Below, piece after piece: positions 28,976-39,420 of a stretch of 52,526 bases of DNA. The DNA comes from Chara braunii (lineage: Eukaryota; Streptophyta; Charophyceae; Charales; Characeae). Numbering within the stretch: position 1 is the stretch's first letter; the number at the start of each line of letters is the position of its first letter. The notes under the pieces are model-generated. The model had not been told where the DNA came from and searched no databases. It saw nothing but the letters and a program-made list of their open reading frames with translations. Both the position numbers and the translations under genes were made by a program. The stretch lies in contig BFEA01000305.1 in assembly GCA_003427395.1 (NCBI GenBank), positions 1,615,508 through 1,668,033 on the forward strand, written 5' to 3'.

Positions 28976-31035
28976 AAAGGACGATCGTGTCTAGCACGAC
29001 GATGCTCCCAAAGGACGGCCGTCGACAACCCCCTCAGGGGCGATCGTGTTTGACACGACGATGACATGCCTTGCAAACGACCGAAGTGTGTGAGGGACGG
29101 TCGTCGTGTTGAACACGACAAACACCCCACTGCACACAAGGACACGTCGTGTCGAACAGATGACGCCCTGAAGGCTGAAACCAAACCGAAACAAGTGGCC
29201 AATTTCTGCGACACAGCCGATGCCCCGGTACCTCACATGCCAACAAGTTGCACATGCGAACGAGAGTCAGTTTACCGCATCCCCCCATACGTCTGCAAGA
29301 AATCCAAAACTTAAAAGCACATGAAACACTCACTAGAGTCGGGACTGTTGTTCCCTTCCTTGCTTTGACCAATGACAATATAATACCCACACACGACCGA
29401 CAGACCAAGTGTTGATCCCGACAAACACGCCCGCTGAAGCAACCCTTGCCTCAGTGCTGTGCAAACCTAACCTTGTGAAAAAAGGGCACCATAGTGTCGA
29501 ACACGATAACCTCCTGAAGGCCGATTGTGTTCGACACGACGACGTCTGTTAAGAGAAGGCCGGAGTGCCCGATGGAGGTCGTCGTGTTGAACAAGACAAC
29601 CGCCCAACGGTTCCCTAACAAACACCCCCGCTGCAGCAGCCATTGCCTCGGTTCTATGTCAACCTTGCCTTATGCGTGGTAGGGCACCATCGTGTCAAAC
29701 ACGACAACCTCCCAAAGGGCGACCATGTACGACACGACGACATCCATTGAAAAAGGTCGGAGTGCTCGCGGTCTCTCCTCCACAAGCCTTGACTACCCGA
29801 GGGACAGTCGTCCTGTTCAACACGACAACCGCACAAAGCTCGATCGTGTTAGGCGTGGCGACAACATCCCTTGCATAAGGCCGGAGTGCCCGAGGGACGG
29901 TCGTCGCTAGAGACAGGGGGACCCCTCGTGTCGAAAACGATGAAGCATCCTCTACACAACCGACTCGGATGTGTCCTAACCGACTTCGTAGTGAGCGGAA
30001 ATGGGTCGCTTGTTTTGGCGGTGGCTGTCGTGTTCAACATGACGACCGACCCTAAAACTCTTATTCCCAGGGCGAGCTACGGATAGATCATCGTGTTGAA
30101 CACGACAACCACAATGGCTTCGTGTTACACATCCCTTGCATGAGACGCGGGCATCAGACGACCGTCTATCAATGCCTCATTCCAGGAGCCGTGCTAGCTA
30201 GCCGTGGGCATGAGACATTCATGAACGGTCGTCATGTTGAACACGACAACCGTGGGCATGGCACATTGATGGACGGTCGTCGTGTTGGACACGACAAGCA
30301 CCGCCAGCATCGCAGCGACGCAGTGCTTCCTTCGTATTATGTAGACCTTGCCTAAGGCTGCACAACACTCAGGCCGCATTCTAGGTCGATGTGGGCAAGA
30401 GACCTTGATGGTGGTTGTCGTATTCGACTCGACAACCATGGGAGACTGACGGTCGTTTCGTCCAACACGACAACCAACATGCGTGCAACAGATAAGCCCT
30501 TGCCCACGACTACACAACACTCATGCGGGGTGCTAGCTAGTCGTGGGCATGAGACGTTCACGGGAGGTCGTCGTGTTCAACACGGCAACCACCGCCAGCG
30601 CAACCCTTGCCCATGACTACACAACACTCCCGCTGGGTGCTAGCTAGCCGTGGGCATGAGATGTTTACGGGCGCTCATCGTGTTAAACACGACAACCACC
30701 TCCAGTGCAGCCCTTGCCCACAACTACACAACACTCATGCGGGGTGCTAGCTAGCCGTGGGCATGAGACGTTTATGAGTGGTTGTCGTGTTCAACACGAC
30801 AACCACCGCCAGTGCAGCCCTTGCCCATGGCTACACATCACTCACACGGGGTGCTCGCTAGCCCTGGGCGTGAGACGATTACCGGCGGTCGTAGTGTTCA
30901 ACACAACAACCACCGCCAGTGCAGCCCTTGCCCACAGCTACACAACACTCACGCGGGGTGCTAGCTAGCCGTGGGCATGATATGCTTACGGGCGGTCGTC
31001 GTGTTAAACACGACAACCACCACCAGTGCAACAGA
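28976..31035. repeat. Near-palindrome satellite, main block
   Basis: More than 20 copies of GTCGTGTTNAACACGAC and close variants, commonly followed by AACC (near 29041, 29101, 29493, 29523, 29578, 29689, 29808, 30089, 30230, 30273, 30566, 30781 and 30996, among others). The linkers between the copies differ in length and sequence, so the motif is better conserved than its surroundings. Confidence 0.85.
30532..31035. repeat. 107-bp tandem array
   Basis: GCTAGCTAG[C/T]CGTGGGCATGA starts at 30532, 30639, 30746, 30853 and 30960, an exact 107-bp period. Each unit contains one 17-bp near-palindrome, an ACCACC[G/T]CCAGTGCA linker and CTACACAACACTCA. A single related unit is at 30193. Confidence 0.95.
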
Positions 31036-31099
31036 TGCACAGCCCTGCCTTGCGAAGTACACGACGACACCGTCAAGGGACGGTCAGGTTCGAGACGAC

Positions 31100-31790
31100 G
31101 ACGAAGATATTGTCAGGCTCTCTTTTCCACTCCAAGATCCGCTATGAAGGTGCTCCTCGCCTTGGAACAACGCCCAAATAGCTCGGCGCTGTCTCAATCC
31201 CACTCGCTCTCTTTTCTTCTCTTCCGCTCCGAAGATCCGCTCCAACCGTGTTCTTCGCCTTGGAACAACGCCACCATCTGGCCACACTCGATCTCTTCTG
31301 CCACGCGACAAGAGAGTGAGAGCAAAAATGGAAAATGGAGAAGAAGGCCCACTCCTGTTTATATAATATGGAGCCTCTCTCCTGCTGAGCACCGATGGTC
31401 GTCCGATCGAGTCGAACCGACGGTGGCAATGGCGTTGTGCCAAATAGCGGGGATAAGCTGGTATTTTTTGCTGATTTGCCTTTGACTCCCCAAACGTCTT
31501 AAACAAAATCCCACTTACGTTGAAGTCCCACTCGCACGCTGAATCACAAATGAGAATGCAAGATGGAGGATGGGGCCCACTCGTAGTTATGTACTCTGGA
31601 GCATGTCTCCTCCAGCGAATCGTTGGCCGTCTGATCGAATCGAACCGAAAGTGTCGATGGCCCTGTGCCACAAGGAGGGCACGAACGTTATACTCTGGCT
31701 CCTGTCTTTTCCCGCAAACCGTCAGCCTTCTGATCGAATCAAAACGACGGTGCCGATGACCCTATGCCACAAAGGGGGCACGAACGGGTG
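31100..31790. repeat. Short duplications with three-unit repeat
   Basis: CGCCTTGGAACAACGCC recurs at about 31155 and 31257. A second unit (GGCCCACTC..CTGGAGC..GATCGAATCGAACCGA..CTGTGCCA) is present from about 31331, 31559 and, shortened, 31689. The open frames across these units repeat with them and are not convincing genes. Confidence 0.6.
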
Positions 31791-32246
31791 TTTGTCACTT
31801 GATGCCTCGTCCGTTCAAAACACCTTCCACTCGAGCAACAACCTCATTTCACTAGCGGGAGTGTTGCGACGAACGCTTTTGCGGTCTCCATCATCGGCGA
31901 TCGGGTGTGGTGTGGCGAATGTTCGTCTACGGAACGAGTTGCTGATGGCAGCACTGGCCAAGCAAAGCGGCTACCATGTGAATCGGTGATCTTCTCCACA
32001 AGACCGTGGTCCGCTGTTCAGGTAACTGACCCACCGTCTAATAGTGCTCGACAACTATCTCTGGCTTGCTCGTCTTGGAGTCGTCGGTCTGGAGACTGCA
32101 CGGTCACTGCAGTACTTGGGAAGGGTTTGTGTAAGCTGTTGATATCTATGATCGACGGTCTCTATCTTCCCTCTCGCGTTTTTCGTTTGATGACGTCAAT
32201 AAAGTGCCCGCAGTGCACGTTCTGTGGCTTGATATGACCCCTCTAC
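31791..32246. other. Gene-free stretch
   Basis: No motif or repeat recognised. Short open frames only. Confidence 0.35.
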
Positions 32247-32950
32247 CCCATGTGCATGATGTGGTCGTCGTGTCCAACCCGATAACCGGTCGTGCAAGGT
32301 TCCCAAAACGTCCAGTGCATGAGGTGGTTGTCGTGTCCAACCCGATAACCATTCGGGCGAGCTGCCCTATACATGTCGTGCATGAGGTTGTTTAACCCGA
32401 TAACCATTTGGGCGAGCTGCCCTATACANNNNNNNNNNNNNNNNNNNNNNNNNNNNNNNNNNNNNNNNNNNNNNNNNNNNNNNNNNNNNNNNNNNNNNNN
32501 NNNNNNNNNNNNNNNNNNNNNNNGTTTAACCCGATAACCATTTGGGCGAGCTGCCCTATACATCTCGTGCATGAGGTTGTCCAACCCGATAACCATTCGG
32601 GCGAGCTGCCCTATACATCTCGTGCATGAGGTTGTCGTTGTATCGAACCCGATAACCCTCTGGCGGTCATCGTGTCCAACACAATGACTCAACCTCAAGA
32701 CAACCTGCCAAACCGTCACATTGTCGGGCATTCCTCGGCTTCATATGACTCCACTACCCCCTGTGCATGATGTGGTTGTCATGTCCACCCCGATGACCGG
32801 GCATGCAAGGTGCCCAAAACATGTAGTGCATGAGGTGGTCGTCGTGTCCAACCCGATAACCAGTCGGGCAAGATGCCCAATAAATCCTGTGCATGAGGCC
32901 GTTGTCGTCTCCTTCCCTATAACCTGCCGACAGTCACCGTATCCAACACG
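32247..32950. repeat. 54-64 bp tandem array spanning a gap
   Basis: GTGCATGA[G/T]GTGGT[T/C]GTCGTG then TCCAACCCGATAACC recurs at 32253, 32317, 32380, 32569 and 32623, and again from about 32764 and 32829. The core is a diverged form of the 17-bp near-palindrome of the neighbouring satellite. Confidence 0.85.
32429..32523. other. Assembly gap (95 N) in tandem array
   Basis: Identical repeat text lies on both sides, so the array is probably collapsed here. Confidence 0.95.
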
Positions 32951-33002
32951 ATGAGCCAACCTGAAGAATCAAGATAATCTGGCTAACATTCACGTTGTCG
33001 GG

Positions 33003-33805
33003 TATAACCTCTCTGCGTAACCCGAAGGTGACTTGTGGTCCCTGCTCCTTCTATGATGCCTGCCACAGGTCGTGGTGCCAACCGTGATACCAGATCTTTG
33101 TTCAACCTTACAACGGTGATTGTGTCTGTGATGTGGTCCTCATGTCCAACCCGGTAACCAGTCGGGAAAGGGCCCCAATGCATCTCGTCTATGAGGTTGT
33201 CGTTGTGTGCGAAACGATTGACTATCCGGCGGGCGTCATGTTTAACAAGATGACTCAACCTCGGTGCATGATATGTGTCATGTCGGACAGAACAACCTAC
33301 CAGCAGTTGTCGTGTCCTGCAGTCCATGATGCCGGAACTCTGGTAAACAACTTCGATCGTGACCAACTCGTCGACGTTCACGTGAATGACCTATGTTTTC
33401 ATAAATCGCATAACCTCTTTGTGTAACCCAAAGGTGACCAGCGGTCGCTATCCCTTCTATGATGCCTGCCATAGGTCGTGGTGCCAACCATGATGCCTGA
33501 CCTCTGTTCACCCTTGCAACGGTGATCATGTCCGTGATGTCGTCATCGTGTCCATAGCCTGGAACCAGGAAAGGTGCCCAATGCATCTCGTCTATGGGGC
33601 TGTCGTGGTGTGTGAAACGATGGACTGTCCGGCGGGCCTCGTGTCCAACACGATGATTCAATCTCGATGCATGATTTGTGTCGTCGTGCTTGACACAACA
33701 ACCTACCAGCAGTTGTCGTGTCTTGCCATCCGTGGTGCCTGAACTCTGGTAAACAACTGTGATAGTGACCGACACATCGACATTCGCTTGAATGACCTAT
33801 GTTAT
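33003..33805. repeat. 405-bp tandem duplication
   Basis: Unit 1 (from about 33003) and unit 2 (from about 33408) share ATAACCTCT[C/T]TG[C/T]GTAACCC, TTCTATGATGCCTGCCA, AACCTACCAGCAGTTGTCGT and TGAATGACCTATGTT in the same order. Unit 2 also keeps two copies of the satellite core. Confidence 0.9.
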
Positions 33806-35060
33806 CATAAATCTATTACAGTCGTACTCGACTTTTCAAGGCGCTTCATACGGCAAACACTATTCGGTCGGCGCTCTCTACAACAACTTTCGCCTTGGAA
33901 AGCGTTTGTCCGGGAAAGGTACCATCCGTCCTCTACAATAGTGCTCTTGGTCATCCGATGAGAGTACGATGGATTGTTTGACACATATGGAAGGTCGTTG
34001 ATAGCAAACTGTGTCGGACTCACTGTTGCGCTGCATCGATGGATATCGTCGTGGGTGGTCCTCGTCAAGTGTCGTATCCAACACGACAACTTCCTCATAA
34101 ATGATAACGGCTCAACACTCTATTGCTCACCGACTGATGAAGGCACTCCTAACGACGTCCATAGGTTGTGAAACTGCTCCATACCGGCGACAGGGTATTG
34201 TCTGTTATCTAAAGTCTTGTTCTGGTTGTTTGGCACATATACAACGTCATCGAGTGACGAATAGCATGGGATGGACCGGTTCATTGCCACTTACGGTGTC
34301 CAACACGATAACTTTCCCGTTAATAGCCCGCACTAGGCTCTCCATTGCAAATCAGACACTTACATGGACTGTTGTCAAGGCAACACGACAAGAAATGGTG
34401 TTGAACAGTGGATGCATGCATCCTTCACCAACAGTCGCCACCTCTACAACTGTCTTTGGTTTGGTCTCTACAATAGTGCTTTCAGTCATCCAAGTTGAGG
34501 ACGACTAACTGTTTGGCACATATGGAAGGTCGTCGGTAACAAATTGTAAGGGATGTCCACCACTCACGATTAAAACAATAGTGGTGGATGGTGTGGTGTC
34601 TCAGGAAACGTGTGTCGTGTAGACCATAGAGAGCAGAGATGTCTCCTTTGATGTCTTTGTTATGGATGGCGGATGATCGACTGTATGGCATATGTGCATG
34701 GTGGTCAGTCCCGAAGACTAAAGACTGTCTCACTCTGTCGGGTGCCTAACCGAAGGACGCAGCAAACGGTGGACGAACGATGACATTGCTTCTAATTCAG
34801 TATCTGGAAACAACTGCCTTCCATGTTCTCGAGAACGACTGCTTTTAAGGAAACCTTCCGTCTGAGGAAGTTGTTGCGTGTCCCCTACAATAGTGCTTTT
34901 GGTGGTCCGGACTTCGAACTGCCGACTATTTGGCACATACGGAAGGTTCTCAACGACGAACTGTTACGACAACATGCCAATGTTGTGGGGAGTCTCAATA
35001 ATTGGATGACTAGGCGATCGAAAGTTGTCGTGTTCGAGACGATGAAGGTTGCGGATGCCC
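33806..35060. repeat. Diverged repeats with TTTGGCACATA motif
   Basis: TGTTTGGCACATATGGAAGG-like text recurs near 33976, 34226, 34509, 34681 and 34925, with CTACAATAGTGCT nearby each time. Satellite cores remain at 34066 and 35022. No gene is seen. Confidence 0.65.
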
Positions 35061-35513
35061 GACATGGATTTGAAATCCAATGCCTTCAACATAATGACGG
35101 TTGCAAATGACCATCATCGAAAGCGGTTCCGATTAGTCATCATGTACAACACAAAAACGGTTTTGTGAATCAATCAAAGTTAGAAACGGGTTGCTTAAGA
35201 AAAACGGCCCATAACCTATTTCTCTGAAAAGGGTGCGTCCACATTTCTGAAAAGGACAAAACGTCACTTGAGCGATGACAACATGCTGATTGTATTTTGT
35301 GGAGGTGGACGTCAAAAATATCGCGCTTGGAGAATGGACTGCACATTCCAAAATTAGCCAAAGAAAGAGCTATGGCATGCCCTGGTCTTCCTGATGATGA
35401 AGAACGTTAGCGTTTCTGATGATGAATAACTTTAGAGTTTCTGATAATGAATAACTTTAGCCTTAATTTTGTCGCATTCAAATATTGTTTGAGCCGTATT
35501 TTGTTGTTTCGCA
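35061..35513. other. Stretch upstream of an exon
   Basis: Apart from a short duplication (GATGATGAA.AACTTTAG near 35395 and 35421) nothing is recognised. It ends in TTTTGTTGTTTCGCAG, a good splice-acceptor candidate. Confidence 0.45.
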
Positions 35514-36142
35514 GAATGGTCCAACCATTTGCGACTACTGGATTGTCGCCCAATGACATCGTATGGGGAAGAAACTTGTGGCGTGATATGAGAGCAATAT
35601 TTTTCACTTCTGAAGAATTTTTTGAAGATTCAATAGTCAGTTTCCGAGGTGTGGATGTCGCGCCGCACCATTGGGAACATTGTTCGCGACAGTCTCTCTA
35701 CATTTGTGGCCGTCAGTGTTGTGGGTCGGGAATGTATCCACGAGAGGTGCTCACGCCATTCTCACAGTTGTATTACTCAACAGTGAAATTCTACTACAAT
35801 AATTTGAAGGTCATGACATTGTTTTCTGCGGAGGCATGCATCATAGGACGCTGCAAGGTCTCATTTCTTATTCATAATGATTATTCTGCAAGTGCAAGCA
35901 CGTCCAATGCATATAACGTTGATGTGCGAAGGTTAGCAGAATTTCGGAGAGCGATTAGAGAACAACCGGTGTTAAAAACATTAGTGGATGACCTTGTTGA
36001 CACGACAATCAAATATGTGCGACATCTCCTGTTGCGGGAATATGAGAAAATAAAAGCGCATGTAGAATACAGAGACCCTGCACATCATGAACAAAATGAT
36101 ACCACTATTTTGGAAGATTGGACAGTTTACAATAAAATATAG
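35514..36142 (+). CDS. Unrecognised protein, probable last exon
   Basis: The plus strand is open from upstream of 35514 to TAG at 36140-36142. The likely start is either ATG at 35516 (MVQPFATTGLSP) or a splice junction at 35514, since TTTTGTTGTTTCGCAG precedes it. This gives about 208 residues. The text is protein-like: VWGRNLWRDMRAIFFTSEEF, HHWEHCSRQSLYICGRQCCG, LTPFSQLYYSTVKFYYNNLK, DVRRLAEFRRAIREQPVLKT and a charged end. Two cysteine-rich spots (CSRQSLYICGRQCCG) could bind metal, which is speculation. No family is recognised. It is the least damaged long coding block here. The end of its reading frame has been duplicated downstream. Confidence 0.5.
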
Positions 36143-36530
36143 GTAGCTTAGCTAAGTCCTAAGTATGATGGCAAAATGTTTCGTGTACTGCAAATTGGGG
36201 TGCTATCTGTCCGAAGGTCAAACCAGAGTTGCTTAACATTAAGCACTCTGGTCTTTCTTAAGTGACAACGTTTGGAGATGTAAGGGGACCCTGCACATCA
36301 TGGACAAAAATGATATCACTGTTTCGGAAGATTGGACAGTTTACAATTACAGAAGATAGCAACTTCTAACTTTAAGTTAACTAAGTCGAAATTATGATAA
36401 CAAACGATTTCTCTTACTGCAAATCGGGGTGCTATCTATTCGAGGGCCTTACCATGTTTTTTGCTTTTTTGCACTCCGGTTCTTTGAAATTCCTAACTCA
36501 CAACACTTGGCGATGTAAGGGGCGGAGACC
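36074..36530 (+). repeat. Partial tandem copies of the exon end
   Basis: GACCCTGCACATCATG and GGAAGATTGGACAGTTTACAA are found at 36074 and again at 36287 (213 bp apart). A TGCAAAT[T/C]GGGGTGCTATCT block follows at about 36191 and 36419. Copies two and three have lost the reading frame. Confidence 0.8.
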
Positions 36531-36880
36531 TCTTTGCAAAGCATATAACGATGGCCGCTTTGCCCAGCATATGAACTTTTTAAGCCCAATTTTTTTTTCT
36601 CGGTATTCATGTATTATTATGAATGTTATGAATTTTTTATTTTTTTTTAATAACATTAACTACTAGTTCTTTATATGTTTCAAAGTTCGTTAAACTTTTC
36701 ATCATTCTATTTTTTATATATCGAAAATCTTATTATTTTGTTCATAAATATCACCGAGGTCTGTTTTATCGAAATTTAATAATTTCGGTATGTTTTCTTT
36801 TCATAAAACATTTTATTTTTAACGAAAACACAGTTCTATGCAGAACTCAACGTGCAGTTGAAAAGATTGCACCAAGGTCA
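36531..36880. other. AT-rich gene-free stretch
   Basis: T-rich and A-rich sequence with no recognised feature. Confidence 0.4.
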
Positions 36881-36882
36881 GC

Positions 36883-37480
36883 GCGAATACCCTTGCAAGG
36901 GTATCCGCCTTGGCTTTTGTAAATGACATAAAATAAGTTTGGTTTAGAGTCTGAGTACACCACAGATGTTGTGGTTGTGTCTGTTGTTTACACTGACTGA
37001 ATGGTTGACTAAGAGAAGAGAATGTGTGGGCCCGGAGACTTAAGTCGCGCGTGATTTTTTCCTTGTTGATGGTTGTAAGGCGGGCGTGATTGCGGCCAAG
37101 TTTCTGTTGTGGTTCATGCACATACGCGAGAAGGACGGATCGTCGCATGATAAGGCGCGAGGCTTGACGACATGGACTTAGTGGGTGACCAAGGCGCGAC
37201 TTTGGAACGTTTCAGTAGGCTCGCATGCGGCGAAGTACCAACTTGTATAGGTGTCCGCTGTTGATGCGAATACCCTTACAAGGGTATCCGCCCTGGTTTT
37301 TGTAAGTGACAGAAAATAAGTCTCATTTAAAGGTATATCGCATGAGACGCGGTTGTGTCTGTGGTTTTCGTTGACAAGATGGTTGACAAGAGCAGAGAGT
37401 GTGTGGGCGCGCAGGTTTGAGGCGCGCGTGATTTTTATTGTTGATGATTGGAGGACCGGCGTGATCACCGGCCATACTTT
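36883..37480. repeat. 383-bp spaced direct repeat with palindrome
   Basis: GCGAATACCCTT[G/A]CAAGGGTATC starts at 36883 and 37266. The following 200 bp (AAATAAGT, GGTTGTGTCTGT, GGTTGAC[T/A]A, GCGCGTGATTTTT, GGCGTGAT) are shared. In copy 1 the stretch 36887-36904 is an 18-bp perfect palindrome (ATACCCTTG/CAAGGGTAT). Confidence 0.8.
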
Positions 37481-37564
37481 TTTTTTTTTTTTCTGACTCG
37501 GCGTTCCCTGACCCGGACGCAATGCTAGATTCAATGGATGCCACGGTAGTTGAGGACCTTGGGT

Positions 37565-37915
37565 GCGTGCCTCGTTCGGAGTCCGCGTGTTCGGAATACT
37601 GCCGAAATTCCTTGACTTGAAACGTGGACCAAGGAGTTCAACGTGCATACAAGCATGGGTGATTGGCCCACAAGGAGAAGGGACTTGGGTAGCGCGGGCC
37701 GTTGCGGGCGCCCGGTCTGTCGCCCACGGCCTGTTGTGAGTAGTTTAAGTGTGTGCGTGGTCGTTGGGACGAGAAGAGATAGCGAGCCACGCACCGGGGC
37801 AGGCCGCGGATTGTAAGGGCCAGCCGCACGGGACCTTGCTCCTCTTCAGTCTTCAAAGTTCTGTTTGAATATTTACTATTACCACCAAGATCTGTGTCCG
37901 GGACCCGCCTCGCCA
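37565..37915. repeat. Dispersed repeat, copy 1
   Basis: Shares GTGGAC..AGGAGTT[C/T]AACGTGCAT, CCT[T/G]..CTTCAG[T/C]CTCAA and CCACCAAG with 49285-49640 in the same order and orientation. Identity is moderate and I cannot give a figure. Confidence 0.65.
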
Positions 37916-38665
37916 AAGCCCACGCTTAGGCTTGCGGTGGGCCCGTGCCTGCGACTCTGCGGTTCCCTGTTAGAAGCTAGAGTGGGACTTGTCCGTTGCA
38001 GGGCCGAGGGGGTGACGGGCTCTGCTTGAGGCAAGCGGGCCGGGGGAGGCTGTAGAGAAGGCCCGCAGCGATATCCGTTCTGCACTCCGTAGTCGTCGGT
38101 GGTGTGTGGGCTGACTGTCGGGGATTCGGAAAAAGCAGGTGAACGACCTTGGTCAAGAATCGCCCGGGGTACTATAGTGGAGGCACGAAGAGCGGGGCAG
38201 GGCCGACACGTCAAAGGCCAGCAGCAATACTGTCAGGCCGAGGCGCTCGCACCGATGTGATCGAACTTGAGCATAGGGGCGAAAGGCAGGTCGGACCGCG
38301 TTAGCTCCCCCTCGGGGCCGGTCGGAGCAGTTGAGAAAGCCGCCACGCTGAGGCGCTGGCGGACCGAGTGAAGGAAAGCAAGACGCAATGGGCAACAGAG
38401 GAGACCGACAAAGCGAGGCTTGCGAGCGGGGAAACGGGCGCGAACAGGGGCAAAGGAAGGCAGGGAAGCAAAAACCAATGTAGGCACAAATTTGCACCGG
38501 GTGCATAAGAAGAAGGGGGACAAAACTACGAAGAGCACCAACATGGCGGGAGAGATGATCCGCTCCTTGCCCCGGTTCTAAACGGATTCAAACAAGGAGG
38601 AATGCCATGAGGGGGCTTTGGGGATCAGAAAGAAGAGGTGATGGACATCAAAGGAAGGGGGCGAA
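37916..38665. other. GC-rich stretch without a supported gene
   Basis: Several open frames on the minus strand are proline/arginine/serine-rich and overlap each other, which is typical of GC-rich non-coding DNA. No feature recognised. Confidence 0.4.
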
Positions 38666-38669
38666 AGAA

Positions 38670-39420
38670 GGGAATGAACCTGGCTGGGTATCGCGCCAGG
38701 TGCGCTCAGGAAACGGGGATGGCGGAAAGACGGGCCAGGCGCAACAGGAAAGAAGCAGCATGCACGATTCCTGATAAAATAAGACGGGTGAGGAGACGAG
38801 GTCGGGGTTTGGAGAGGAGGCGAGTTGAATGGTGGGATCAGATTTGGCCAGGAGTTAGTAGAAAGGGAGGTAGGAGAGAAGAGCAGTGCGCCGGGGCTAT
38901 GGCGGAACGGGGAAAAAGAAGAGTGGAGGAGTGTGTAACCCACTCGTTTTTGGACGGAATCGGCCGGGGGAGGACCTGAATCAGGGGTTCTCGGGGTGGG
39001 CGACCCCGGATCCGAAGTCGGATTTGGAAGATCGTTAGTAGATGGAGAGGTTAGTAGAAAAGGGGTGCGCCGGGATATGGCGGAGAGGGAAGGAGATGGG
39101 GGTGAAGACTCCTGATCTCGCTCGATCATCGATGGATTCGAGCGGGGTAAGATGCGAACCAGGGGGTTTTGCCCGGGCGACCTGCATGACAGCGTTAGTT
39201 TTGATGCTGGATTAGTAAAATTAGAGTTAATAGAGAACGGAGGTGTGCAGAGTTTGCGGACAGCGGAAGTGGTGAAAAAAAGAAAAGAAAAAAAAAAAGG
39301 ATAACTCCTCCGTTTCTCGACGAAAACGGGTGGAGGAAGATGAGATTCTGGGGTTATCTGATAGGGCGGGTTTGATGGAATCGTTAGTTTTGGTTATTAG
39401 TAGGTAGATTCTGAGATACA
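38670..39420. repeat. Purine-rich tandem repeat, about 165-185 bp units
   Basis: Units marked by GTTAGTAGA (about 38852 and 39030) and GTTAGTTTTG (about 39195 and 39381), with GTGCGCCGGG.ATGGCGGA and an ATCGAGCGGG-like stretch, repeat with much divergence. Related sequence lies at 50450-51290. Confidence 0.55.

Noticed and set aside
30532-31035. CRISPR-like array
   Set aside because: The short palindrome with regular spacing looks similar at first, but the whole 107-bp unit repeats including the would-be spacers, and the genome is eukaryotic.
31084-31671. 195-codon minus-strand frame
   Set aside because: It spans internal duplications, overlaps an open frame on the other strand and shows no domain.
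38578-39129. 183-codon proline/serine-rich minus-strand frame
   Set aside because: It follows a purine-rich tandem repeat whose complement encodes Pro/Ser/Leu. No conserved motif.
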